From NCBI GenBank assembly GCA_944322255.1, contig CALUOK010000009.1, positions 18,177 through 82,176 on the forward strand: DNA of 64,000 bases. Reading direction: 5' to 3'. Positions 17,866 through 26,736 of this stretch are shown here, in pieces (within the stretch, counting starts at the first letter, position 1; every line of letters begins with the position of its first letter). A program made the translations under genes and the position numbers. The stretch comes from Candidatus Methanomethylophilaceae archaeon. GTDB taxonomy: Archaea; Thermoplasmatota; Thermoplasmata; Methanomassiliicoccales; Methanomethylophilaceae. The notes beneath the pieces are model-generated. The model saw only the letters and a list, made by a program, of their open reading frames with translations, searched no databases and had not been told where the DNA came from.

Positions 17866-19557
17866 ATGGACCGCAAGCATGCTATCAAGAACTTCTTCAG
17901 AATCATGGAGCAGGAGCCAACCGAGGCTTGGACCAAGCATCTGAACTACCTGCAGACCTCTCTTCTGAACTTCTCCGAAAAGGAGACCGAGTTCAACGCC
18001 AACATGGTGTACGACATGTACACAGAGTTGAACCGTTTCGAGGACACAGAGGGAAGGCCCCTGCGCAATCTCATGGATACCATGAAGGTGTATGAGAAGC
18101 GTGCTTCCACATTCACAGAGAGTCAGAGGGATCATTTCGTGCACTCTGTCAACGTGTTCCTTCTGGGTCTCCAGATCTACATGGGCAGCAAGGAGTTCAG
18201 AAAGATCTTCGAGGAATCCGATCCAGAGACGACGTTCAACAACCCTCACGAGCGCTTCCTGTTCGTATGGGGGCATGCAGCCCTTTTCCATGACATCGGC
18301 TACCCCATCGAGATCGCCTCCAACCAGGCAAAGACGTTCGCCCGCACTATAGAAGGGATTGGTAGCACAGGCCCTGATCGCAGCACCAACGTGTCCCTGT
18401 TCGTGTGGAACTTCGACGCCATCTCCAACGTCCCTGCCGAAGTTTGGGTCGGAGCAGGGGAGAACATCGATCTGGTGGGTGTGCTGGCCAGACGCATATC
18501 CGAGAGAATCGGAACGGACCCGGAGGATGTCCGTGAACTCATATCGGGCTATGTGGCAACAATGCGCGATGCGAGGTTCGTCGATCACGGGTTCTACAGT
18601 GCAATGATTCTTCTGCGTTCCATGGCAACGTCCATGCAGGCCGCAGGATACACGAGCACCCGTTTCGATGACGAGATCGTCGAAGCCGCCGCCGCGATAC
18701 TGCTGCACAACATGTACCGGGGCGTCTTCACCAGCAACAGGTACACATTCAACTGCAAGCCCATGGAAGTCCGCTGGTTCCCAGTCGCGTTCCTTCTGAT
18801 CCTCTGTGACGAACTCCAGGACTGGAACAGGAAGAAGTACGGGATTAAGACAAAGGATGCTGTCTATCCGGACAACAGCCGTGCTTCCCTGGACAATGGC
18901 GTCTTCACGATCAACTACTACACCGCGGACAGTGCCATATGCTCCACCTTCGTGGGTGACAAGGTCGCCTTGCTCGGGACGCTTCTGAATCTGAAAAGCA
19001 TCTTCGACGATTTCCGTGTCACATGCTCCTGCGACAGATCGGCCGATCTGCTAATGGCCTCACTGGAAGATACTGTCGGAGAAGATTTCCCGCGTCCGAT
19101 GATGGAGCGCATGGAGGAGATAGCCAAGGCCATCCATGCCGACTACAACCGCAGACGTCGCATGGAGAACCCCGATGAGCCTCTGGAGTACCCAACATGG
19201 GATGGGCTCCCACAGGACCTCAAGTACTCCAACATGAGCCAGGCCATCGCCATCCCGGACAAGCTCAATGCCATCGGCTGTCACATAGGGGAACCTGGAC
19301 AGGGTATGGAGGTCGATTCCTTCACGCCGGAGGAGACCCTTCTGATGGCGATGATGGAGCACGACCGCTGGAGGGCGGAGCGCGAGTCGAACGGATGGAT
19401 CTGGGGCCCGCAGAAGGATGTGGAGAGACGCATCTCCCCATACATAGCCGACTGGGACAGGATCCCGAAGGATATCCAGAAGTACGATATCGAGGCGGTG
19501 GAGAACATCATCCCTCTTCTAGATCACATCGGGTTGAAGGTGCTCAGGAATGAGTGA
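17866..19557 (+). CDS. HD-domain protein with C-terminal RyR domain
   Basis: 563 residues. The HD phosphohydrolase-like core has RDHFVHSVNVF (His 90/93), HAALFHDIGYP (His 137, His-Asp 142-143), DHGFYSAMILL (His 241) and AAAILLHNM (His 281), enough histidines for a metal site. The last ~75 residues match the RyR domain: MMEHDRWRAERESNGWIWG, then IPKDIQKYDIEAVENIIPLL. Bacterial and archaeal RyR domains are proposed sensors of nucleotide-derived ligands in conflict systems (Burroughs and Aravind), and HD domains often cleave nucleotides. I infer nucleotide turnover or signalling. First gene of the island; 8-base overlap with the SLOG gene. Confidence 0.8.
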   Translation: MDRKHAIKNFFRIMEQEPTEAWTKHLNYLQTSLLNFSEKETEFNANMVYDMYTELNRFEDTEGRPLRNLMDTMKVYEKRASTFTESQRDHFVHSVNVFLLGLQIYMGSKEFRKIFEESDPETTFNNPHERFLFVWGHAALFHDIGYPIEIASNQAKTFARTIEGIGSTGPDRSTNVSLFVWNFDAISNVPAEVWVGAGENIDLVGVLARRISERIGTDPEDVRELISGYVATMRDARFVDHGFYSAMILLRSMATSMQAAGYTSTRFDDEIVEAAAAILLHNMYRGVFTSNRYTFNCKPMEVRWFPVAFLLILCDELQDWNRKKYGIKTKDAVYPDNSRASLDNGVFTINYYTADSAICSTFVGDKVALLGTLLNLKSIFDDFRVTCSCDRSADLLMASLEDTVGEDFPRPMMERMEEIAKAIHADYNRRRRMENPDEPLEYPTWDGLPQDLKYSNMSQAIAIPDKLNAIGCHIGEPGQGMEVDSFTPEETLLMAMMEHDRWRAERESNGWIWGPQKDVERRISPYIADWDRIPKDIQKYDIEAVENIIPLLDHIGLKVLRNE

Positions 19558-21520
19558 AGCCCGCAAGTGGGACGACGGTCTGGACGTTCCGATAATGGTG
19601 TCCGTCACGGGCCATGTGGATCTGGTGGACGAGGAGGTCCCAGGAATCAGGGAGAAGGTCAGGAGGTTCCTCGAGAACCTCAGGCGCGAGTACCCCAACA
19701 CCCGTGTGATCGTCATGTCGGCACTCGCCAGAGGTGCAGACCTGCTCGTGTCGGAGGAGGCTCTGGACATGAACATCCATGTGGCGCCGGTGCTCCCGAT
19801 GCCAATGGCCGAGTACAGGGGGACCATCGGGGATCCAGATGCTCTTCGCAGATTCGATGCTGTCCTGTCGAACCCGCTCACGTACACGCCCTATCTTCTG
19901 GAGACGGAGTCGACCGATGAGAGGGACAGCTTCAGGAACCTGTCATCATTCCTGATATTCAACTCCCACATCATGCTCGGTCTGTGGGACGGGAGGGAGT
20001 ACGACCGCAACGGTGGTACCTACGACACCCTCCGTATGGCCTACAGCGGAGTGGACGCGGGAATCCGTGCCAGATACCTCGACACCGTGGTCCGTTCCAG
20101 GAAGGGCTCGGACAGGGTCCGTTACCTGGACTCCGCCGAGGACTGTCTGATATACCGTATAGCAGTGGGCAGGACGCTCTCGGAGGACCAGCTGAGGGAA
20201 CGCGGATGCGCTGATCCGGGCAGGATGGTGTCCGGGGACGGGTACATCGTTCCGCAGATGGTCAGCTACGATCTGGATCAGGATTCGCTGTTCGAGGCGG
20301 ACATGTTCCCGACCATCCCTCCCATGTACGATTCGGCGTTCAGGCGCATGGATGCGATGAACAGGGACATGGGCGTCGAGGTAAGGGGTGCTGACGTCGT
20401 GTACAAGCCCGGGTCGGTGGCGGAGCTGACCGCCGGACACGAGCAGCGCGAGTCGAGATTCTACCTCCTGGACACAGACGGGGTGTCGGAGGACGTATGC
20501 AGGTATATCGAGGAGGTCAAATCAAAAGGCGTCATGGATGCCGCGGCTGACAGGTACCACGTCGCGGACCAGATGGCTCTCGGATATCAGAATCGCAGTT
20601 TCAGCAGGATTCACACGATGATCATGGTCGCCGTCCTCACCAGCCTGTCATTCAGCGTGTTCATCCTCACCGGCGGGTCCCTGATAGTCAACCTGATCTA
20701 CACGGTGCTGATGCTTGCAGGGATATTCCTGTCGAGGATGCATGCCCGTCGCAAGACGTATTCCAAGTTCATAGAGTACCGCGCGCTGGCAGAATCGATG
20801 CGCGTGGAGTACTACCGCGGCCTCATGGGGTCCAGGGAGCCAGTCCCGGAGCTCTGCTACGGATACATGAAGAACGAGCTCTTCTGGATCAGAGGGGTTC
20901 TTAAGGCTTGGAACTCCAATTTTCTGAACGATTACGAACGTGTCACAGCGATCGAAGGCTATGAAGGCAAGGCCATGGCCATAGCGGAGAGCTGCTGGAT
21001 GGCTGGCCAGAAGCGCTATCATGCATCCAAGAGAGTCAAGAACGAGAGGCTCTACCGCCGCAACTTCGGGATCTCGAAGATACTGGTCAGCGCAACAACA
21101 GCCATTTCCGCCGCACTGATAGTCACGATGGCCGTGTTTCCGAGCATCCTGGGGCAGACAGTGACCACGGTGGATCCGGTGTATGCGGGAGGAACATGTC
21201 TTATCCACGGTCTGGACATCACCATGTCCACTGTCATCAGAATCGTGATGATCGCACTGGTGGCTCTCACCTCCTATGAGTCCATGGGTTCCAGCCAGAT
21301 ACATGGCGGCACCCCGGAGCAGATCGATGCCAAGAGACAGATGTTCGCCATCGCCGAGATGCGTATGAGGGAGGCCGAAGACCCCGAGGTCCGCAGGGAG
21401 ATTCTGTGGGAGCTCGGCGACCAATGCATCGATGAGATGAACGACTGGGTCTTCGAGCACAAGGCTAAGGATTTCAAGGGTGGGACCCTGAATGCGAATC
21501 CCATGGATACGGATGCGTGA
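19550..21520 (+). CDS. SLOG-domain protein with C-terminal multi-span membrane region
   Basis: 656 residues. The N-terminal Rossmann-like SLOG domain shows VSVTGHVDL (17-25), MSALARGADLLVSEEAL (56-72) and VLPMP (81-85), typical of LOG/DprA-type nucleotide binders. C-terminal half: helices near 357-395 (two spans, with IVNLIYTVLMLAGIFL) and 510-530 and 558-576, resembling the SLOG-associated 2TM effector type. Such proteins are proposed to sense a nucleotide signal and act on the membrane. It overlaps the HD-RyR gene upstream and the transglutaminase-like gene downstream, so it is translationally coupled to both. The SLOG call is firm; pore formation is inference. Confidence 0.8.
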   Translation: MSEARKWDDGLDVPIMVSVTGHVDLVDEEVPGIREKVRRFLENLRREYPNTRVIVMSALARGADLLVSEEALDMNIHVAPVLPMPMAEYRGTIGDPDALRRFDAVLSNPLTYTPYLLETESTDERDSFRNLSSFLIFNSHIMLGLWDGREYDRNGGTYDTLRMAYSGVDAGIRARYLDTVVRSRKGSDRVRYLDSAEDCLIYRIAVGRTLSEDQLRERGCADPGRMVSGDGYIVPQMVSYDLDQDSLFEADMFPTIPPMYDSAFRRMDAMNRDMGVEVRGADVVYKPGSVAELTAGHEQRESRFYLLDTDGVSEDVCRYIEEVKSKGVMDAAADRYHVADQMALGYQNRSFSRIHTMIMVAVLTSLSFSVFILTGGSLIVNLIYTVLMLAGIFLSRMHARRKTYSKFIEYRALAESMRVEYYRGLMGSREPVPELCYGYMKNELFWIRGVLKAWNSNFLNDYERVTAIEGYEGKAMAIAESCWMAGQKRYHASKRVKNERLYRRNFGISKILVSATTAISAALIVTMAVFPSILGQTVTTVDPVYAGGTCLIHGLDITMSTVIRIVMIALVALTSYESMGSSQIHGGTPEQIDAKRQMFAIAEMRMREAEDPEVRREILWELGDQCIDEMNDWVFEHKAKDFKGGTLNANPMDTDA

Positions 21521-22859
21521 CGACATGTACGGGGGAATGTGTCCGACTTGCAAGAGGGACCTGACCGACGGGGTCTGTCTATACTGCATCTCAGCCGCCG
21601 AGCTCCGTGACGCGATGAACTACACCCCGCATCGTATCAGGATACCAGACGACTGCGTCGTGGAGATGACAGTCCCCCTGGATGACAGCGAGAAAGCATC
21701 GGATTCGACACGCGATCGGCAGTCCGAGCAGGCACCGGAAGACGGGTCGAGAACGTCTCCCGACATCCCCCTGGTGACCTGTGTGATGCAGGACGAGGTC
21801 ATCACCAACACGTCACTCAATCCCGTGATAGGGGTGCTGGACGTGGACAACGCTGGGGATGCGGCCCTCCTCACCGTCAACCTCCTTCTGGAGGACAGGA
21901 GGGTGTACAGGAGCACATTCCGTGCACAAGGTGGCAGGAGCCGTCTGGACCTCCGCCTGAGTGCGAGCCTGATACGTTCATCGGATTCCAACATCCGTAC
22001 CGTCACTGTCATCGTGGAGGCGGATGGCCGTGAAATCGCCCGTCAGACCTCGGCCATAAGGGTCAGGGCGGTGAATGATCTGCCTTTGACGAGGATGCAG
22101 GACGAGATCCCCCGCTGCATCACACCCTCATGCAGGGAGATAAGGGAGATGCTGGCAGGGGACGGGCCGATCATGGCCGCCCTCCAGCGGATCCGCCCCG
22201 ATGACATCAGAGGTCTCGAGATGGGCTGCATAGACAAGGTCTCCGATGAGTTGACAACGGACTCACTGCAGGCGTACCAGTTCAGCAATCCCGTCGAGAG
22301 GTTGGCCAATGTCATGGCACAGGCCATGGCGGTTTTCAACGCCCTGTCCGAGATGGGGCTGAAGTACGTCGATTTCACATCATCGGAAGGGTCGGGCCAA
22401 TATGAGTTCCAGAGGGTGAACCTTCCCCGCGAGACCCTGAGGGAGAAGAGGGGCGTATGCCTGGACTTCTCCTGTCTGGTCGCATCGGTTCTGGAAGGGA
22501 TGGGTCTGAACCCGGTACTCGTCTTCCCACCCGGACATGCGATGGTCGGGGTCATCGTGTCATCGGACAGGATCCCGTATGTCGGTAACGTCGATTACAG
22601 CAGGTGCAGGTTCATCCATGAGATGGAGGTGGAGACGGGTGACGGTCACAAGGACAGGATCCAGGCGGTGTTCATGGAGTCGACACTCATCGGAAGAAGC
22701 AGTTTCGCATATTCTCTGAAGAGAGCGGACGAGAAGATCGAGGAGTCCATGAAGGCCATAATGTCGAAGCGTAGGTACACGGTGGTGTACTTCAGGCGTC
22801 GCTACGGCGGGGTGCTTCCGCTCGAATCGTCGCCCCGTGACATCGGAGGGAGGAAATGA
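21513..22859 (+). CDS. Zinc-ribbon protein with transglutaminase-like cysteine-protease fold
   Basis: 448 residues. An N-terminal zinc ribbon (CPTCKRDLTDGVCLYC) is followed by a low-complexity acidic linker, a beta-rich middle (about 85-195) and a C-terminal transglutaminase-like domain. Candidate catalytic residues are Cys in REKRGVCLDFSCL, His in PPGHAMVGV and an acidic residue in AVFMEST. That Cys-His-Asp/Glu order is that of the papain/transglutaminase fold. It could be a protease activated by the upstream sensors. ATG 21513 overlaps the SLOG stop; ATG 21525 is possible. Its stop overlaps the Sel1 gene start. Confidence 0.65.
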   Translation: MRDDMYGGMCPTCKRDLTDGVCLYCISAAELRDAMNYTPHRIRIPDDCVVEMTVPLDDSEKASDSTRDRQSEQAPEDGSRTSPDIPLVTCVMQDEVITNTSLNPVIGVLDVDNAGDAALLTVNLLLEDRRVYRSTFRAQGGRSRLDLRLSASLIRSSDSNIRTVTVIVEADGREIARQTSAIRVRAVNDLPLTRMQDEIPRCITPSCREIREMLAGDGPIMAALQRIRPDDIRGLEMGCIDKVSDELTTDSLQAYQFSNPVERLANVMAQAMAVFNALSEMGLKYVDFTSSEGSGQYEFQRVNLPRETLREKRGVCLDFSCLVASVLEGMGLNPVLVFPPGHAMVGVIVSSDRIPYVGNVDYSRCRFIHEMEVETGDGHKDRIQAVFMESTLIGRSSFAYSLKRADEKIEESMKAIMSKRRYTVVYFRRRYGGVLPLESSPRDIGGRK

Positions 22860-23872
22860 CGATTGATTCGGAATCCGAATTCGATGTGGGGATGGATCTG
22901 TTCACAGGAGCAGGCGGAACCTACGACACCGTGAAAGCGTACACGGTCTTCGCGAAAGGGGCTGCAAGAGGGCATTCGAAATCGCAGGCCATGTGCGAGA
23001 TAATGAAGGCAATGTCCGCTGGTAAGGCATCCTATGCGGACCGGGAGGTCGTGAAGGCGGCCATGGGCCGCGGAATCTCAGGAAGGCATGTCGAATGGAT
23101 CCTCGGAAAGATTCTGGAACTGGGCATAATAGATAAACCGTCCAATGCCGAGGCCCTTGACATGTACCGCAAGGCGGCGGACAAAGGGTCATGCATGGGC
23201 GTGTACGAACTCGGCAGCAGGACCAGGTCCAGAACAGACCTGGCCAGAGCCGTGGACATGGGGTGTGTGCCTGCCATGGGCTGTCTTGCCGACATCCTTC
23301 TCGGAGGGGATGAGGGGGATGTCCGCCGTGCGGAGGAGCTCTATCGCGAGGGCCTATCCCGTGGATCCGAGGATTGCGGTGTGGGGCTCGCATGGATGAG
23401 GGTGGCGGGTCTGGACTCGCGTAGCGAGGGGATCGATCCGTCCGGCCTGCTGGAGGGGCCGGCGGAGAAGGGGGACGTTATCGCGCAGTGCCTTCTGGGC
23501 TTCATCTACCGTTACGGGGTCTGTGTCCCGACATCCTATGAAAGGGCCCTGTACCATTTCCTGCAGGCATCGGACCAGGGGTCGTCATTCGCACGGTGCC
23601 AGTTGGGTCTGATGTACGAGTTCGGGGTCGGCGTCGAGGAGTCTGTGGAGATGGCCCGTTACTTCTACAAGCAGTCCAGTACCGGCCTGGCCCGTTGCAG
23701 GCTGGGTCTGATGTACGAGGAAGGAATCGTAGACGAAAACGAGTTGGAGTTCACCACTCTGAACGATCTGACTCTCAGAATGTACCTGATGAACAATCTC
23801 GAGGAGCTGGCGCAGTACCGCATTGCCGTGATGCGCGAGGACGGCAGATACGTCTGTATTGACTGCCACTGA
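22856..23872 (+). CDS. Sel1-repeat protein (5' part, ends in a probable frameshift)
   Basis: 338 residues of degenerate Sel1/TPR-like helical hairpins, clearest in ALDMYRKAADKGSCMGVYELG, RALYHFLQASDQGSSFARCQ and QLGLMYEFGVGVEESVEMA. Sel1 repeats are protein-protein scaffolds. ATGA overlap with the preceding gene. The frame ends with DGRYVCIDCH in the middle of a repeat, and the repeat pattern resumes at once in another frame at 23859, so this and the next entry probably represent one gene of about 430 residues. Confidence 0.7.
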   Translation: MTIDSESEFDVGMDLFTGAGGTYDTVKAYTVFAKGAARGHSKSQAMCEIMKAMSAGKASYADREVVKAAMGRGISGRHVEWILGKILELGIIDKPSNAEALDMYRKAADKGSCMGVYELGSRTRSRTDLARAVDMGCVPAMGCLADILLGGDEGDVRRAEELYREGLSRGSEDCGVGLAWMRVAGLDSRSEGIDPSGLLEGPAEKGDVIAQCLLGFIYRYGVCVPTSYERALYHFLQASDQGSSFARCQLGLMYEFGVGVEESVEMARYFYKQSSTGLARCRLGLMYEEGIVDENELEFTTLNDLTLRMYLMNNLEELAQYRIAVMREDGRYVCIDCH

Positions 23873-24173
23873 TTACTACAAAGAGGCCGCAGAGGCGGGG
23901 AACCCCATCGCGATGTACCGTCTGGCCCGGACATATATGGAGTCCCGTTCGAAACGCAAGCACGCCTTCAGGCTCTGCTCTCAGGCGGCGGACTGCTGTC
24001 TGCCGGAAGCCGAGATGATGATGGCCGAGTTCTATGCGGAGGGGATCGTGGTCAGGAGAAGCAAGGACATCGCCAGGATGTGGTTGGAGCGCGCCAAGAT
24101 ACATGGGCATCCGGACGCTGATAGGATGATGCAGAAGTTGGAGTCCAAAGGAATCCTGGACCGTCTGAGGTGA
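23859..24173 (+). CDS. Sel1-repeat protein (3' part, out of frame with the 5' part)
   Basis: 104 residues opening with a textbook Sel1 unit, DYYKEAAEAGNPIAMYRLA, and two further units (SQAADCCLPEAEMMMAEFY, LERAKIHGHPDADRMM). Only a TTG start is available at 23859, 14 bases inside the upstream frame. Either a frameshift (real or from sequencing) splits one gene, or the 3' part is reinitiated by overlap. A single-base change near 23845-23870 would join them. Confidence 0.6.
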   Translation: MTATDYYKEAAEAGNPIAMYRLARTYMESRSKRKHAFRLCSQAADCCLPEAEMMMAEFYAEGIVVRRSKDIARMWLERAKIHGHPDADRMMQKLESKGILDRLR

Positions 24174-24321
24174 CGTTCGACCGAAGCAATTCTAAAAAGA
24201 TGAAAGCGATTTCCCGATAGGATATGCAGCCTGCATCCACAGGGTGCATCGTCTCTTCGCATCAGGTGTGTTCCGGCCGTATCGCCCATGACAAACCCAG
24301 AGGATAAGGTGTGGTGTAGAA

Positions 24322-25050
24322 ATGTTCCTAGATCCAAACGAGGACCCTCAGAGTCGCAGGCAGATCCGTGAGGCGAAGGTACGTACCCATCTGGATCTGG
24401 TGCTCTCGCCGTCGAACTACATGTTCTCATGCCGTGAGGTCGGTATCAATGTGCCGAGAGGCACGTCTTATGACAAGTTCCAGGGATGGTTGCCCGAGTA
24501 TCTAGGGGGACTTTCCGATGAGGACCTGGTGGCTCTCATGAACAGACTGGGCCTTACCGTGGTGTCAACTTCGGACAGATGGAACGGCGTCTTCATAATC
24601 CACAGCAGTAGGGACGAGAGGTTCGCGGAATCCATAAGGTTCGGTCTGAACTGCATCAACATCCCGGACACCAACATCTACTGCTCGTCCATAGAGGAGA
24701 CCGGCACCACGCTAGGGGACTCTTTCTGCGATATAATTAAGAAATGTCTGCGCAACGCCATCCTGGTCATATGCATCATGAGCGACCACAGTGTCGCCAG
24801 CAAATACTGTCTGCAGGAGATGGGTGCCGTTTTCGTCATGGACACGCCGATGATCCCGGTGCTCGTAGGTGGATTCGACCCCCAGGCGATGCCGGGGTTC
24901 ATAGACAACAGCCGTTACCAGGCGACCACGATATCGTCTGCGGAGTCGGCGGAGATATTCCTCGGGCAGGTATGCAGGAAGTGCGGAATCGAATGCAGCC
25001 ATGCGGATCTGCTGAACGGTGTCAGAGCAATACTCACAGGAGGGAGATGA
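24322..25050 (+). CDS. TIR-domain protein
   Basis: 242 residues. The TIR domain covers about 88-220: VFIIHSSRDERFAESIR (strand A, helix A), the CLRNAILVICIMSDHS core strand, and the SKYCLQEMG helix with Glu 166 in the position of the NADase catalytic glutamate. The N-terminal ~85 residues form an unrecognised adaptor. TIR enzymes cleave NAD+ or make cyclic ADP-ribose-type signals; here the activity is inferred from the conserved Glu. Preceded by a 148-base gap that may hold a second promoter. Its stop is 2 bases before the isomerase start. Confidence 0.85.
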   Translation: MFLDPNEDPQSRRQIREAKVRTHLDLVLSPSNYMFSCREVGINVPRGTSYDKFQGWLPEYLGGLSDEDLVALMNRLGLTVVSTSDRWNGVFIIHSSRDERFAESIRFGLNCINIPDTNIYCSSIEETGTTLGDSFCDIIKKCLRNAILVICIMSDHSVASKYCLQEMGAVFVMDTPMIPVLVGGFDPQAMPGFIDNSRYQATTISSAESAEIFLGQVCRKCGIECSHADLLNGVRAILTGGR

Positions 25051-25052
25051 AG

Positions 25053-26000
25053 ATGGGAAAGAACGTGGACATGCTGATAGACGACATAGTCGCTGCGCGT
25101 CTGAAGGGGGCATCGCCGGTGGCCATACGCACCGCGGAGGCAATACTCGCCGACACGGAGGCGGAGTTCGATTCCGGCACATCCAGGGGCCATCTCAAGA
25201 TGACCGTCCAGAGGCTCGGTGCCGAGGTCATCAAATCGAGGCCGACCAACACCTCTCTCCGCAACGCGGTGAAGAACACCCTCTATAAGATAGAGAAGAT
25301 CGACGATGAGGATGATGAGAAGGTCCTGGAGGTCATACGCGGTAATGTGGCGGCATTCACGGAGACTGTCAACACCGCCGCCGACAGGATAGCCAAGCTG
25401 GGTGCAAACATAATCCGTGATGGAACGACCATTCTGACGGGAAGCTACAGTTCGATGGTGAAAGGCATCCTCGACACGGCCTACAATGTCCTGGGCAAGG
25501 ACATCCAGGTCTATGTCACGGAGACGAGGCCCCGCTACCAGGGAGTGAAGATGGTAAGGGAGCTGCTCAACCTGGGCATCCCGACCACGCTCATAGTGGA
25601 CTCATCCGCCCGGCATCTGATGAAGGACGTGGACCTGGTCATAATAGGGGCGGACACCGTGAGCTCGGACGGGTCGGCGATCTCGAAGATAGGTGCATCC
25701 CTCATCGCGCTGGCCGCCCATGAGGCGAGAGTGCCGCTGTACGTGGCCACCCCAACCTTCAAGTTCTCCGAGGAGACCCTTTCGGGGGTCATGATCGCCA
25801 TCGAGGAGGCCGCCGCATCCCAGATAGTCGACGGCAGCGGTCTGGAGGATTGCATGGACAATCCTCTGTTCAAGGTCAGGAATCCGGCGTTCGACGCCAC
25901 ACCGCCCGAATACATCCGCGGTCTCATCACGGAACTGTACATAATGTCCCCGTATTCTGTCGGGGACTATCTTGCCAAGATGTCGGGGGTCATAGACTGA
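25053..26000 (+). CDS. Ribose-1,5-bisphosphate isomerase-like protein (eIF2B/MTNA fold)
   Basis: 315 residues. Typical of the archaeal R15P isomerase/e2b2 group: RPTNTSLRNAVKNTL, ILTGSYSSMV, VTETRPRYQGVKMVREL, DLVIIGADTVSSDGSAISKIGA, and NPAFDATPPEYI near the C-terminus. R15P isomerase makes ribulose 1,5-bisphosphate in the AMP phosphorolysis pathway (with AMP phosphorylase and form III RuBisCO). Here neither partner is nearby and the gene is coupled to a TIR gene, so a role in handling ribose phosphates from nucleotide breakdown is possible. Start at ATG 25053, 8 bases after GGAGGG; ATG 25047 is the alternative. Confidence 0.85.
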   Translation: MGKNVDMLIDDIVAARLKGASPVAIRTAEAILADTEAEFDSGTSRGHLKMTVQRLGAEVIKSRPTNTSLRNAVKNTLYKIEKIDDEDDEKVLEVIRGNVAAFTETVNTAADRIAKLGANIIRDGTTILTGSYSSMVKGILDTAYNVLGKDIQVYVTETRPRYQGVKMVRELLNLGIPTTLIVDSSARHLMKDVDLVIIGADTVSSDGSAISKIGASLIALAAHEARVPLYVATPTFKFSEETLSGVMIAIEEAAASQIVDGSGLEDCMDNPLFKVRNPAFDATPPEYIRGLITELYIMSPYSVGDYLAKMSGVID

Positions 26001-26674
26001 ACCTATCCGGCATCCGTGCAGTCATCTTCGATATGGACGGCACCCTCATCGACACGGAGAAGCTCAACGTCAGGTTCTGGATCCAGGCGGGCAGGAACAT
26101 GGGGTTCGACATCTCCGAGGACGAGGTCTTGCACATCCGCAGCTTGGATTCACGTCTCGTACGCGAGTATCTGGAGAAGAACCATCCCGGGATGGATTTT
26201 CAGGCTGTGAGGGAGGAACGTCGCAGGCTCATGAAGGGGCATGTGGATTCGGAGGGTCTCGAACTGAAACCCGGAGTGAACAGAATCCTCGATCTGCTTG
26301 CCGACAAGGGAATCAAAACAGCCGTCGCAACAGCATCCCGGCCCGATCATGCCAACGGCTACCTGGACATGTTAGGCATCCACGGGAAGTTCGAGAGGAT
26401 AATATGCACATCATCGGTGGAGAACGGGAAGCCCAGTCCCGACGTGTATCTCTACGCATGTGAGCAGATCGGGGAGAGGCCCCAGGACTGTCTGGCGGTG
26501 GAGGATGCCCCCAACGGTGTCAGATCGGCGTTTGCTGCGGGATGCAGGGTGGCCTTCGTGCCGGATCTTACGGAAGCGGATGATGAGATACGCTCGAAGG
26601 CGGATGTGTTTTCCAGTCTGGAGGATCTGGCGGAGTGCTTCGATCGGTTACGGACTCGATGTGACAGGTTCTAG
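25997..26674 (+). CDS. HAD-superfamily phosphatase/phosphomutase-like, apparent CTG start
   Basis: 225 residues of the beta-phosphoglucomutase-like HAD subfamily: VIFDMDGTLIDTE (nucleophile Asp), TAVATASRPDHAN (motif II), KPSPDVYLYA (motif III Lys) and VEDAPNGVRSAFAAG (motif IV). No ATG, GTG or TTG lies in frame near the expected N-terminus. The best start is CTG 25997, inside the isomerase stop (CTGA), with GGGGGT 6 bases upstream. Length from there is normal. It probably removes phosphate from a sugar or nucleotide; coupling to the isomerase suggests a shared substrate path. Last gene of unit A. Confidence 0.75.
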   Translation: MNLSGIRAVIFDMDGTLIDTEKLNVRFWIQAGRNMGFDISEDEVLHIRSLDSRLVREYLEKNHPGMDFQAVREERRRLMKGHVDSEGLELKPGVNRILDLLADKGIKTAVATASRPDHANGYLDMLGIHGKFERIICTSSVENGKPSPDVYLYACEQIGERPQDCLAVEDAPNGVRSAFAAGCRVAFVPDLTEADDEIRSKADVFSSLEDLAECFDRLRTRCDRF

Positions 26675-26736
26675 GTGTTATGGGCCAGCCTATGCTTATC
26701 ATTATTATGTACTAATCTGATTATGCATCGATTCCG

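Noticed and set aside
24174..24321. Riboswitch or small gene in the gap before the TIR gene
   Set aside because: A short imperfect inverted repeat (GCATCCACAGGGTGCATC area) is visible but no known riboswitch consensus or credible coding frame.
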